Shown here: positions 8,427-17,573 of the stretch, in pieces
Position numbering within the stretch: the first letter of the stretch is position 1
How the letters are laid out: each line of letters starts with the position of its first letter
NCBI RefSeq assembly: GCF_001469215.1
Contig: NZ_LOFH01000011.1
Coordinates: 62,001-126,000, forward strand
Source: Pseudoalteromonas sp. H105
Lineage (GTDB): Bacteria > Pseudomonadota > Gammaproteobacteria > Enterobacterales > Alteromonadaceae
DNA length: 64,000 nucleotides
Reading direction: 5' to 3'
Translations under genes and position numbers: made by a program
The notes under the pieces: generated by a model
Seen by the model: only the letters and a program-made list of their open reading frames with translations
What the model was told of the DNA's origin: nothing
Database searches by the model: none

Positions 8427-10697
8427 TTAAAACTCGTAGCTCACACTAAAGCGCGTGGTGCGCGGCATAATGTAACGCCCATTTGGGGCATCTGCATTTC
8501 GCGGATCGCCCTCAGTGATACCTTGCTCATCAGTGACGTTATCAATTGCCACTTGCAGCTTTATGCCTTCCATCGGTTCAAGGATAAAGCCCAGATCTAC
8601 CTTTTCATAGCCATCGAGTGTGACGGTGTTTTCGTTATTACCGAAACGATCATCAACCGCTGATAGCGTGCCATATAAAGTGGCATACATACCCGACAAT
8701 TCAAAGTCATAGCTGGGTGTTACACGCACTTGCCATTTAGGTTGACGCTGACTTTGGTTACCTTTGTTGTCCGGGCTTTTGGTTATTTCGGTTTCTTGAA
8801 TCGTTGAGTTTAAGTTAACGGATAACCCAGATGCGTGATTATAGTTATAATCAAGTTCTACACCATAGGCTTCGTTGGTAAGAATCTCAGCGGGCACGCC
8901 AGGGCGACTTACAAATGTATCGCCTTTAACTTCGTTGGTAAATAGTGTCGCAAAAAAGTCAGTGCTTTGCGTAATAAGTTTGTAACCAAACTCAGCTTGA
9001 GTCACTTCTTTTATTAGTTTTTCACCACCTTGGTAAGCGCCGTAGTTGTCACGGAAGTCATCAAAATAAGGCATTTTATAACCACGGTTAATGCGCGCAA
9101 ATACACCCATATCATTGTTAATGGAGTAGTTTAGACCTGTGGTCCATGATGTTTTACTTTCATCGTATTGTACGGTTTTATCAATGGCGCCATCTAATCC
9201 TTCGTCCACACTGTATTGCAGATCATGGTTTTCGTAGCGCAGGCCACCATCTAGGGTCAGGGCTGAAGTGAGTTTATATTGTGCTGTGGTGTAAAATGCA
9301 TTTGTGCGGGCGTCCCCAGTAGCATTAATATCATAATTAAAGCCACACCCTTGAGTATCTGCATTACAGGCAATATCGTTGAGCATTTCGCCGCCAGCTT
9401 CAAGCACATGGTAAGCGGTGTTACCTAAGCTCCACCAATCTTTTGCCGATGTGCTTGCCGTGTAGTAACCAAGCGCGAGTGATAAATCATCAAACTGTTT
9501 TGAAAAAGCTAAATCATTGGTGAATGAGTCTATTTCTTTGAGCACAACCCAGCGTCCCAATTGTTGTACTGCTGTATTACTATTATAAATTTCACCTGTG
9601 GCAGCGCCACTGGCTGTTAGCCCATTATCCGCCACTTCGCCAAGCGTTGTTGCCGAGCCCGCGGGTACTAAACCAAATGTATTGGCATCGCCTTGTGTCA
9701 TATTAAAGCGGTCTGAAAACGTCCAGCCATTCTCAAACTCAAGTTTTATACTGGCACCTGACACATGACCCTTCCAACCACGACCATTACCAAGGTCAAT
9801 TTGGTGGGCGTCATTGTTGAGGCCGGTATAAATAGTTGCTTGACGATTTAACGTGCCTAACTGTGTATAGCCTGCATCAATGCCGTCTATATTTAACGGC
9901 GTGGGTAAGTACCATGCGCCGTGATCATCCGTTTGGCGGGTATAGAAATTCATTTCACCGTTATCTAGCATTTTGGTTATGTTAATTGTTAACTGATTGC
10001 CTTTTTCAGACGTGAAGCCAGCATCACGCATGCCTGGTGAACTTTTTACATAGCCACCCACCATAAAATAAAGGTCGTCCGTAATTTCACCACTTATCAT
10101 GCTATCAACACGTTGTAGACCGTAATCTGATGTTGTGTATTTAAAAAGTCCTTGGGTGTCTTCGCTGCCGCGTTTTAAACGAAAATTGGTGGTTAACCCA
10201 GGCTGTCCATTAGACACGACTGGGTTTGGGCCCCCGCGAAGAGCTTCCATCGTCTCAATGGTTTCATCGACTCTGAATAGCGATGAGTTTTCTAAAAATG
10301 AGAGTGTTGGCGCGGGATAAACCGGCGAGCCTTCAAGGCTTAAGGTTAAAAATGGGGCATCACCGCCCCCCGGGAAACCTCTTACAAACACATTGGCACC
10401 GGATTCACCACCGGAGCTCTCTACCCACACACCGGGTACGGCTTTAAATAAATCTGCCGTACTCTTTGGCGATAACTTAATGATCTGCTCAGCATCAATA
10501 TTTGTAACAGCATAGCTTGCCTCAATTTTTCGCACGCCCATGCCAGCAGGTGTACCTGAAACGATAATGCGCTCAACGTTTTTATCTGGATTGGCTGACT
10601 GTTCATTATTGGTGTTTTGCTGTGCGTAGGCGTGTTGATTACTGAGCGCTAAAATAACAGCGCATGCCAGTATGCTGGGGGTGTGTGTTGTTGTCAT
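8427..10697 (-). CDS. TonB-dependent outer-membrane receptor, probably for trehalose or related glucosides
   Basis: This 756-residue receptor begins with a signal peptide ending AYAQ and a TonB-box-like stretch (ERIIVSG). A plug domain follows (about 55-170, with PGVWVESSGG, VFVRGF and EALRGGPN), then a 22-strand-type barrel ending in an aromatic residue (SYEF). Its plug is clearly related to that of the sucrose-locus receptor at 18586. The gene is divergent from a LacI-type regulator, and the operator TGCAAACGTTTGCA lies at 10806, about 110 bp upstream of its ATG. An identical operator precedes the MFS permease and trehalase genes. The substrate is therefore inferred from context as trehalose. 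Confidence 0.88.
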   Translation of the reverse strand: MTTTHTPSILACAVILALSNQHAYAQQNTNNEQSANPDKNVERIIVSGTPAGMGVRKIEASYAVTNIDAEQIIKLSPKSTADLFKAVPGVWVESSGGESGANVFVRGFPGGGDAPFLTLSLEGSPVYPAPTLSFLENSSLFRVDETIETMEALRGGPNPVVSNGQPGLTTNFRLKRGSEDTQGLFKYTTSDYGLQRVDSMISGEITDDLYFMVGGYVKSSPGMRDAGFTSEKGNQLTINITKMLDNGEMNFYTRQTDDHGAWYLPTPLNIDGIDAGYTQLGTLNRQATIYTGLNNDAHQIDLGNGRGWKGHVSGASIKLEFENGWTFSDRFNMTQGDANTFGLVPAGSATTLGEVADNGLTASGAATGEIYNSNTAVQQLGRWVVLKEIDSFTNDLAFSKQFDDLSLALGYYTASTSAKDWWSLGNTAYHVLEAGGEMLNDIACNADTQGCGFNYDINATGDARTNAFYTTAQYKLTSALTLDGGLRYENHDLQYSVDEGLDGAIDKTVQYDESKTSWTTGLNYSINNDMGVFARINRGYKMPYFDDFRDNYGAYQGGEKLIKEVTQAEFGYKLITQSTDFFATLFTNEVKGDTFVSRPGVPAEILTNEAYGVELDYNYNHASGLSVNLNSTIQETEITKSPDNKGNQSQRQPKWQVRVTPSYDFELSGMYATLYGTLSAVDDRFGNNENTVTLDGYEKVDLGFILEPMEGIKLQVAIDNVTDEQGITEGDPRNADAPNGRYIMPRTTRFSVSYEF

Positions 10698-10957
10698 GTT
10701 GGTGTTCCTATTATTGTTCGTTATTTAATAAATATATAAATAACAAAGCATTAACTGAATTTTGTACGGTGTTAATACTGAGTTCTTTTAAACCTTAGAA
10801 CTTTATGCAAACGTTTGCAATTACTTTTTTGTTGTTTTTGTATTATTTTTATACACAGTGATGTTTATTATAAAAATTAAAGCACAGGTCGCAGCCTAAA
10901 TTTGATAATAATGGTATATTGCCAATTCACGACATAAGGAAGGTTACGTACTTAGCA
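10698..10957. promoter_or_regulatory. Divergent promoter region, TonB receptor / LacI regulator
   Basis: This AT-rich 260-bp spacer contains the palindromic operator at 10806-10819 and the promoters of both divergent genes. No further gene is seen. Confidence 0.7.
10806..10819. promoter_or_regulatory. LacI-family operator TGCAAACGTTTGCA
   Basis: This perfect 14-bp palindrome has the central CG typical of LacI/GalR operators. The same 14 bases recur at 12011-12024, so both sites probably bind the regulator encoded at 10958. Confidence 0.85.
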
Positions 10958-11965
10958 ATGAATAATAAACAACTCAAGTTAGCCGATCTCGCTAAGCTCG
11001 CAGGGGTATCTACCTCGACTGTCTCTCGTGCGCTGAATGATAACCCATTGATAAAGCAAGAAACGAGAGATAAATTAAAGCAGCTAGCAAAGCAGCATAA
11101 TTTTAGTTTAAATACCGCAGCTAGTCGTTTACGTACGCAAAAAACCAATGTTGTTGCCGTTATTATTAACTTTGACAGTGGTACTGAGCAGTCTATTAAT
11201 GACCCTTTTTTATTGAAAGTTGTGGGGGAGATAAACCTCGCTTTAAATAAACAAGGCCTCGAACTGTTGCTTTCCAATTCCTTTATGGCCGGTGATGATT
11301 GGGCAAATTACTTTATCAATAGCCGCCGCGCTGATGGCATTATTGTCGTAGGGCAGGGAAAAGATCCTACCAACATTGAAGCTGCTGCCGCCGCTGGTGT
11401 TCCATTAGTGGTATGGGGCGACCCTAAAACGCATTGTAACTACCCAGTTGTCGGCAGTGATAACTTTGTTGGCGGTCGCATTGCGACTGAGCATTTAATT
11501 GCGGGTGGGGCAAAAAACATTGTGTTTTTGGGTGACCCTGCACATGGCGAGATTGGCGAGCGCTACCGAGGGTATTTAGCTGCTATGAAAGCCGCTAACT
11601 ATACGCCAGACGTGGTATCTATCGATATTACTAGTGGCGCTGCTTACACTGGAATTAATGCACTGTTATTAAAAAATGGTTTGTGTTTTGATGGTATCGT
11701 TGCGTGCAGTGACATGGTGGCGCTTGGTGCAATGAAGGCGTTGAAAGAACGATATATCAGTATCCCAAACGACGTTGCATTAGTGGGGTTTGATGATATT
11801 GCCATGGCTGATATTAGTCACCCATCCCTTTCTAGTATTAAACAAAATACGCAACTCGCTTCGGTTATTTTAGTCGAAAAATTACTGGCACAATTGCAAG
11901 GTCAGCCTTCAAATTCCCAAGTTATTGAAATAGAACTTATAAATCGACAGTCAACGAAGCCATAA
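10958..11965 (+). CDS. LacI-family regulator of the trehalose locus
   Basis: The 335-residue repressor opens with a LacI-type helix-turn-helix (LADLAKLAGVSTSTVSRALND), and a periplasmic-binding-protein-like effector domain fills the rest. The ATG at 10958 was chosen because it places the HTH at the usual distance from the N terminus. An upstream in-frame TTG at 10919 would add 13 residues without a good ribosome site. The gene is followed by the operator at 12011 and the permease and trehalase genes. The effector is presumably trehalose or a derivative, which is an inference from the neighbours. Confidence 0.9.
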   Translation: MNNKQLKLADLAKLAGVSTSTVSRALNDNPLIKQETRDKLKQLAKQHNFSLNTAASRLRTQKTNVVAVIINFDSGTEQSINDPFLLKVVGEINLALNKQGLELLLSNSFMAGDDWANYFINSRRADGIIVVGQGKDPTNIEAAAAAGVPLVVWGDPKTHCNYPVVGSDNFVGGRIATEHLIAGGAKNIVFLGDPAHGEIGERYRGYLAAMKAANYTPDVVSIDITSGAAYTGINALLLKNGLCFDGIVACSDMVALGAMKALKERYISIPNDVALVGFDDIAMADISHPSLSSIKQNTQLASVILVEKLLAQLQGQPSNSQVIEIELINRQSTKP

Positions 11966-12010
11966 TTAACACAATAAGACGGTAAAATGAGTGATTAAGT
12001 GGGTATAAAA

Positions 12011-12024
12011 TGCAAACGTTTGCA
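12011..12024. promoter_or_regulatory. LacI-family operator TGCAAACGTTTGCA before the permease-trehalase operon
   Basis: This is identical to the site at 10806. The palindrome extends outward to 12007-12028 with AAAA and TTTT arms. It overlaps an upstream in-frame ATG at 12010, which argues that this ATG is not the translation start. Confidence 0.88.
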
Positions 12025-12075
12025 TTTTGTTTTTTACTGCACTATGCTAAAAGAAATCAACATGAGGTAACACAC

Positions 12076-13323
12076 ATGAACCTTCTAAGAATAATTATAG
12101 GCTTGGCATGCAGCTACTTTGTGTTTGCAATATTGCTCAATAGCGTCGGTACCGTCATTTTACAAGCCATCAACAGTTTTGATATTACTAAAACACACGC
12201 TTCTGTTTTAGAAGGTTATAAAGACTTATCAATTGCTGTTTTTTCGTTTGTTGTTGCATCGTTTATTCCCAGAGTCGGGTATAAATTTGCAATGCTAGTC
12301 GCCTTGGGCGCGGTAACATTAATATGTTTAGTGGTGCCATCAATTGCACAGTTTTATGTGTTTAAGCTCCTGTTTGCTGTTATAGGGTGTAGCTTTGCGA
12401 TCATGAAGATTTCGGTTTACTCAGTGATTGGGCAGGTGGCTAACAATGCAAATAAACACTCTGCGCTGCTCAATACCATTGAAGGTATTTTTATGGTCGG
12501 CGTGCTGTCTGGCTATTGGGTGTTTTCAAGTTTTATTGGCAGTGGCAATGACTCAGATACATCGTGGTTAAATGTGTATTATCTTTTAGCCGGGCTGGTG
12601 GGCATTGCATTTATCAGTGTTCTTTTTTCGCCTATTCAATCACCTCAAAAAGAAACACTGCCTAGTAGTCAATGGCGTGCTTTTTTAGACATGTTGGCAC
12701 TTGCTTATAAACCGCTGGTGCTTATTTTTATTATTAGTGCATTTTTATATGTATTAATTGAGCAAGGCGTGGGTACTTGGTTGCCTACCTTTAACAACCA
12801 AGTACTTAAGTTGCCGGTGGATGTGAGTATACAACTGGCAAGTATATTTGCTGGTGCGCTGGCAATAGGTCGGCTGGTGGCAGGGCAGTTACTGCGTTTT
12901 ATTGGCTGGTATAGCTTATTGATTGGTTGCTTAGTTGCGATGGCTGGGCTTGTTCTTTTAGTGTTACCACTTACTCATAATATTGATGGCAGCCAAGTGC
13001 AGAGCGTGTTTGATGTTCCTTTTGCAGCCTATATGTTGCCATTGATTGGGTTTTTTATGGCGCCGCTTTATCCACTCCTTAATTCAGTTATGCTCAGCGC
13101 ATTAGCGGCACACCAACAAGCTGCTATGACGGGGTTAATTGTGGTGTTTTCAGCGCTTGGCGGAACAACGGGATCGATCCTTACTGGTTTCATCTTTGAT
13201 AGGTTTAGTGGGCAGCACGCATTTTACTTAACACTTGTACCAATTTGTTTGCTGTTAGCGAGTGTGACTTTATTCAAAAAAATGACCCTAGATGTGAGCG
13301 CTAAGAAGGTAAAAGAATCGTGA
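12076..13323 (+). CDS. MFS sugar permease, probably for trehalose
   Basis: The product has about 415 residues and some twelve hydrophobic segments of MFS type. The segment PLYPLLNSVMLSAL near residue 335 resembles the FucP/GlcP group of MFS sugar carriers. The chosen start is the ATG at 12076, with GAGGTAA nearby upstream; the longer frame from 12010 runs through the operator and is unlikely. The stop overlaps the trehalase start (TGATG), so the two genes are coupled. It would carry trehalose across the inner membrane without phosphorylation, in line with a cytoplasmic trehalase. Confidence 0.88.
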   Translation: MNLLRIIIGLACSYFVFAILLNSVGTVILQAINSFDITKTHASVLEGYKDLSIAVFSFVVASFIPRVGYKFAMLVALGAVTLICLVVPSIAQFYVFKLLFAVIGCSFAIMKISVYSVIGQVANNANKHSALLNTIEGIFMVGVLSGYWVFSSFIGSGNDSDTSWLNVYYLLAGLVGIAFISVLFSPIQSPQKETLPSSQWRAFLDMLALAYKPLVLIFIISAFLYVLIEQGVGTWLPTFNNQVLKLPVDVSIQLASIFAGALAIGRLVAGQLLRFIGWYSLLIGCLVAMAGLVLLVLPLTHNIDGSQVQSVFDVPFAAYMLPLIGFFMAPLYPLLNSVMLSALAAHQQAAMTGLIVVFSALGGTTGSILTGFIFDRFSGQHAFYLTLVPICLLLASVTLFKKMTLDVSAKKVKES

Positions 13324-14825
13324 TGAATTTTCTACAGAGCCAATTGTTTTTAGATGTACAATTAGCTGCAATATTTGATGATAGCAAAACATTTTCAGAT
13401 GCAATCGCAAAGCAAAGTTGGCAAGCTGCTTGCGAACACTATTTACAAGTTCGACCATTGGATAAACAACAGCTAACAGAGTTTGTTGCACAGCACTTTA
13501 CGCTTGAATCAACCGATATTGCCCTAGAATCCTCACAAAGTCATAATGCGAAAACGTATATTGCTCAATTGTGGCCTAAATTACATCGTCCTGCTGATGA
13601 AGTGAAAAGCAGTTCTTTGCTCCCGCTTAAGCACAGCTATATTGTGCCAGGTGGCCGGTTTCAAGAAATTTATTATTGGGATAGTTATTTTACGTCTTTA
13701 GGCTTGCAAGACATTAATGATTTAGACAGCATTGAAGCAATGTTATTCAATTTCATTGATTTACAGGCCCGTAATGGCTGTATTCCCAATGGAAATAGAC
13801 TGTATTACAGCTCTCGTTCGCAGCCCCCTGTAATGGCTTTAATGGTTGATTTACTTTGGCAGGCTAAATATTGTCAAAAAGCCGATTTTAAGTGGTTAGC
13901 CCGCTGTGTTGAAGCACTTGAAGAAGAGTATGCTTTTTGGATGATTGGCAGTGATTTGTTATCAAAGCAGACACCTGCTCTGAGGCGCATAGCACAGATG
14001 GAGTGCGGCGCACGTTTAAATCGTTATTGGGATGATGTTGCAAGGCCAAGGCCTGAATCATTACGTGAAGATTTAGAGGATGCAGCCGTTTTACCTGAGT
14101 CGCAAAGGGCGCGTTATTATCAACATATAAGAGCCGCATGCGAATCAGGCTGGGATTTTAGTAGTCGTTGGTTGGCTGACTCTCACTCTCTAATTAGTAT
14201 ATGCACCACAGACATCATTCCTGTTGATTTAAATTGTTTATTGTACAACCTTGAAAATTTACTAGGTCGTTACTGTAAAGTATTAAATTACAATGAAAAA
14301 CAACATCAGTATGAACGACTCGCGGCCTTGCGCTTAGAGGCCATTAATCGGTATTTGTATGATGAGAAGGTGGGTTTTTATGTCGATTATAACTACGGCA
14401 AGGCCTGCCAATCACCTGTTTTATCATTAGCGAGTGTGGTGCCATTATTTGTTAAGTGTGCCAGTGATCAGCAAGCGCAACAGGTAAAAACAAAACTCAT
14501 GACCGACTTTTTAAAAGCGGGAGGGTTAGTTACTACACTCAATGAGACCGCTCAACAGTGGGATAGCCCTAATGGTTGGGCGCCATTGCACTGGTTTGCT
14601 GTTAAGGGATTGCAGCATTATCACTTTGACGACGATGCGAAGATAATTATGACGCGTTGGCTCAATACCATTGAATCGGGATTTTCGAAGGACGGCTGTT
14701 TGCTTGAAAAATATGATGTGTGTAATGTAAATAACCGTGCCGGCGGGGGGGAGTACACTGTTCAGCAAGGATTTGGCTGGACTAACGGCGTGACATCGCG
14801 TTTTTACCAGTTGTTAAATAAGTAA
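13323..14825 (+). CDS. treF: GH37 trehalase, cytoplasmic type
   Basis: The 500-residue enzyme hydrolyses trehalose to two glucose molecules. Both trehalase signatures are present: PGGRFQEIYYWDSY (residues about 109-122) and QWDSPNGWAP (from about 412). A glycine-rich GGGEYTVQQGFGWTNG lies near the C terminus. There is no signal peptide, so it should be cytoplasmic, as in E. coli TreF. The ATG at 13323 overlaps the permease stop; a GTG three bases earlier is possible. It is the last gene of the operon, and a hairpin follows at 14876. Confidence 0.94.
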   Translation: MNFLQSQLFLDVQLAAIFDDSKTFSDAIAKQSWQAACEHYLQVRPLDKQQLTEFVAQHFTLESTDIALESSQSHNAKTYIAQLWPKLHRPADEVKSSSLLPLKHSYIVPGGRFQEIYYWDSYFTSLGLQDINDLDSIEAMLFNFIDLQARNGCIPNGNRLYYSSRSQPPVMALMVDLLWQAKYCQKADFKWLARCVEALEEEYAFWMIGSDLLSKQTPALRRIAQMECGARLNRYWDDVARPRPESLREDLEDAAVLPESQRARYYQHIRAACESGWDFSSRWLADSHSLISICTTDIIPVDLNCLLYNLENLLGRYCKVLNYNEKQHQYERLAALRLEAINRYLYDEKVGFYVDYNYGKACQSPVLSLASVVPLFVKCASDQQAQQVKTKLMTDFLKAGGLVTTLNETAQQWDSPNGWAPLHWFAVKGLQHYHFDDDAKIIMTRWLNTIESGFSKDGCLLEKYDVCNVNNRAGGGEYTVQQGFGWTNGVTSRFYQLLNK

Positions 14826-14875
14826 CTTTATCCACCTTACTGAGTAAAAGGGCAGTCAATACTTATTATGACAAG

Positions 14876-14916
14876 GCGCTGTTGTAAACCTTATGGATAC
14901 GTAGGTTTCACAGCGC
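14876..14916. terminator. Hairpin between convergent trehalase and ankyrin genes
   Basis: An interrupted stem pairs GCGCTGT...AAACC with GGTTT...ACAGCGC. There is no clear T run, so a terminator role is only likely from position. Confidence 0.45.
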
Positions 14917-14928
14917 AGCAGTTCTTGT

Positions 14929-15405
14929 TCAGTCTTTTGATTTTATCGATGAAATTAGCGCCAAGACTTTTTCTTGACCAAATGTTTGTGCAAATTGCTC
15001 TGCTGTTTGGCCTGCTTTATTTGCATGCTGAGTATCGCAGTCAAGGCTCACTAGGGTTTTGGCAATATTAAATTCACCTCTAAAAATGGCTGCCATGAGT
15101 GCGGTATTACCGCGGTTGTCTTCAAGGCATGCATTAGCACCTAAATTTAATAATGAATCTACCGTGTTTTTGTGACCGTGATAAGTAGCAATCATTAATG
15201 CTGTATATCCTTTGTTGTTATAGCTATCAATTGGAATGCCCGCGGTTACAAATTGTTGAATTACCTGTTCATCGCCAGTACGGGCTGCTGCAAAATAGTA
15301 GGCAAGTAAATTGTCGTATTGTGATTGTGCGTCAGCGCGTGCAGGCTCAACGGCTTCTGAGTTAAAACTTAAAACAATGGCAAGAATAATAAATAGTTTA
15401 CGCAT
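14929..15405 (-). CDS. Exported ankyrin-repeat protein, AnkB-like partner of catalase
   Basis: The 158-residue protein has a signal peptide (about 1-18, ending NSEA) and about four ankyrin repeats, recognisable in GYTALMIATYHGHKNTVDSLLNLGANA and NTALMAAIFRGEFNIAKTLV. It lies downstream of a periplasmic-type catalase on the same strand. In Pseudomonas aeruginosa the ankyrin protein AnkB is encoded next to KatB and supports its activity in the periplasm, and the same pairing is seen here. A dispersed repeat sits between the two genes (15432-15697), so co-transcription is uncertain. Confidence 0.85.
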   Translation of the reverse strand: MRKLFIILAIVLSFNSEAVEPARADAQSQYDNLLAYYFAAARTGDEQVIQQFVTAGIPIDSYNNKGYTALMIATYHGHKNTVDSLLNLGANACLEDNRGNTALMAAIFRGEFNIAKTLVSLDCDTQHANKAGQTAEQFAQTFGQEKVLALISSIKSKD

Positions 15406-15431
15406 AAGTTATCCTATAAGAGAGGAAGGCC

Positions 15432-15697
15432 AGGGTCTGCTGACCTTTGTAGATTGAAATTTGTTCAAACTCGGGGCGGTTTAATCGCGGCGCGAGGTTT
15501 GTAACCTAGTGGGCTAAGTAAAAACCGAGCAACAAAGAGTAAATCGCCCCGAGGCAGAACCCAAAGGGCAGCGCCTGTTTGGCATTGATGCTGCGTTATC
15601 GCTTATTTATGGGGAATAACCACACTACATAGGCGCTGCCTTGCCTAAATACCAAACAGACTGCTGCAAATTCAATCTTAAAAGGTCAACAGACCCT
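15432..15697. repeat. Dispersed repeat family, copy A, with 27-bp terminal inverted repeats
   Basis: The 266-bp element is bounded by inverted repeats (15432-15458 and 15671-15697; 24 of 27 positions match) beginning AGGGTCTG. Its core (GGGGCGGTTTAATCGCGG, then GCGAGG and CCTAGTGGGCT) recurs at 24049-24276 in reverse orientation and at 62606-62850. An internal GGGGCGGTTTA pairs with TAAATCGCCCC. It holds no credible ORF and looks like a MITE or a structured non-coding repeat. Confidence 0.8.
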
Positions 15698-15736
15698 CAG
15701 TTTCCTCATAAAGTTGGAGAATAAGTAATTAAAGGG

Positions 15737-17275
15737 TTACAGCTTTGCGGCCAGTTGTTTAACCATTTTGATATCACCGTTTACGGCCTTGGTTAAACGT
15801 GTGCCATAGTCACTATCAGCTTTGTAAAAGTGGCTGAGCATTTTGTGCTTCACATCGCTGTTTTGTACTTTGCCTAAATCACCGGCTAGGTTATTGATGA
15901 GGTTAGTACGCTCTTGCTTGCTAAAGCCTCTGTATAGCACACCCGCTTGGGCAAAGTTTTGCTGCTTTTTAATCGCTGCTTGCTGTACATAGCCTTTAAG
16001 CTCGGTTTGGCTTCTTCGTGCAAGTGGGTTTTCACTGACATTTTCGTGACTTGGTTGATAGTTCACATTGCTAGTGGTGTTGCCATAATTCATTGCGCCG
16101 TCTTGGTTGTAATTTACAACATCCACTTTTGCACGGTTAATGGGCAGTTGCTGGTGGTTAGCACCTAGACGATACATTTGGGTATCAGAGTACGAAAATA
16201 CACGCCCTTGCAATAAGCGGTCTTCAGACGGCTCAATACCCGGAATAATATTACCTGGCGCCATCGCTACTTGTTCAGTGGATTGGAAAAAGTTAGTCGG
16301 CATACGGTTTAGTGTCAGTGTACCGACTTTTGTTTCTTCAACGTTTAGCCACATTTTGGTTGCATCTAACGGGTTGTAATCAAAGTCATCAAGCTGTGAT
16401 GGCTTAAGGGTTTTAATGTACAGATCCCATTTCGGGAAGTTACCTTTGCCTATCTCTTGATACAAATCGCGCGTTAAGTGTTGAAAATCTTGACTTTGCA
16501 CCTTAGCGACTTGTTTGCTATCTAGATTATCGATTCCTTGCTGACTGACCCAATGAAACTTAACGTATTTAACGTCCCCTGATTGGTTTATCATTTTGTA
16601 TGCGTGTACACCCCACCCATCCATTTTACGAAGGCTTGCTGGCGTGCCGTAATCGCTGTATACCCACGTTAGCATATGGGTTGAGCCTGGTTCATAGGAG
16701 AAAAAGTCAAAAAAGCGATTTGGATCTTGAATGTTATCCACCGGTGATGGCTTCAGAGAATGCACCATGTCTGGGAATTTAATGGCATCACGAATAAAGA
16801 ATACGGGTAAGTTATTACCCACTAAATCCCAATTCCCTTCTTCGGTGTAAAACTTAGTCGCAAACCCGCGTGGGTCACGTAATGTCTCAGGGCTACCTTT
16901 AGAGTGAATAACGGAAGAGAAACGCACGAACACTTCAGTCTCTTTGCCTGCTTCACTAAACGGCGCTGCAATCGTTAAATCATCTAACTCTTTGCTAGCA
17001 ATGAACACCCCATGAGCTCCAGTCCCGCGGGCATGTACAACACGTTCAGGAATACGCTCGCGGGCAAAGCGTTGCAGTTTTTGAATTAACTGTACATCTT
17101 CAAGTAACACACTACCGCGCTCACCGGCAGTGATTGAATTTTGGTTATCACCAACTGCCGCGCCATTGTCTTTGGTTAACGTAGTGCTAGCACTGGTTGG
17201 AAGCGCGATGGCTAATGCAAGTGCACTCAGTGTGAGCGCTGGTTTATATTTAATTTTGTTAAATTGAGTATTCAT
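15737..17275 (-). CDS. katB: Periplasmic monofunctional catalase
   Basis: The 512-residue haem catalase breaks down hydrogen peroxide. It carries the active-site signature FARERIPERVVHARG and the proximal haem-ligand signature RVFSYSDTQ, whose Tyr binds haem. The start chosen is the ATG at 17275: GAGG lies six bases upstream, and the first 31 residues form a signal peptide ending PTSAS. An earlier ATG at 17308 would bury that signal. The signal peptide and the downstream ankyrin gene point to a KatB-like periplasmic enzyme. No OxyR site was identified. Confidence 0.92.
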   Translation of the reverse strand: MNTQFNKIKYKPALTLSALALAIALPTSASTTLTKDNGAAVGDNQNSITAGERGSVLLEDVQLIQKLQRFARERIPERVVHARGTGAHGVFIASKELDDLTIAAPFSEAGKETEVFVRFSSVIHSKGSPETLRDPRGFATKFYTEEGNWDLVGNNLPVFFIRDAIKFPDMVHSLKPSPVDNIQDPNRFFDFFSYEPGSTHMLTWVYSDYGTPASLRKMDGWGVHAYKMINQSGDVKYVKFHWVSQQGIDNLDSKQVAKVQSQDFQHLTRDLYQEIGKGNFPKWDLYIKTLKPSQLDDFDYNPLDATKMWLNVEETKVGTLTLNRMPTNFFQSTEQVAMAPGNIIPGIEPSEDRLLQGRVFSYSDTQMYRLGANHQQLPINRAKVDVVNYNQDGAMNYGNTTSNVNYQPSHENVSENPLARRSQTELKGYVQQAAIKKQQNFAQAGVLYRGFSKQERTNLINNLAGDLGKVQNSDVKHKMLSHFYKADSDYGTRLTKAVNGDIKMVKQLAAKL

Positions 17276-17541
17276 AGTCGACCTCATGTATTTTAGCGCT
17301 TGCGCCATGCAAGCTTTAAACTGAGCTCAGTGTATGGAATTGCAGTTGTTCGGTAAAATTGATTGTTTAGATTGTTGTGATTTGTATTATGGATTGATTG
17401 AAATGTTGTTATTGCTACTATCGATTTGATAAAGGTGAGCGGAGTTGTTGACCAATTGCCGTGGCTAATAGTAAAACAACACGCTCAGGCATGGGGTTAA
17501 CGTAAGTGGCATCTCGCATTTTAATCCGTAACGACGGGCTT

Positions 17542-17561
17542 AAAGGCCTTACTAGGCCTTT
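17542..17561 (-). terminator. Hairpin downstream of fructokinase
   Basis: The stem AAAGGCCT/AGGCCTTT with a four-base loop lies just after the fructokinase stop. No T run follows, so its role is uncertain. Confidence 0.45.
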
Positions 17562-17573
17562 TAAACCATAGCC

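Noticed and set aside
12010..12075. Upstream ATG extending the trehalose permease by 22 residues
   Set aside because: It begins inside the LacI-type operator and lacks a ribosome site; the ATG at 12076 has GAGGTAA upstream and starts at the first membrane segment.
14868..15071. 67-codon plus-strand frame
   Set aside because: It overlaps the convergent ankyrin gene and a hairpin; no protein features.
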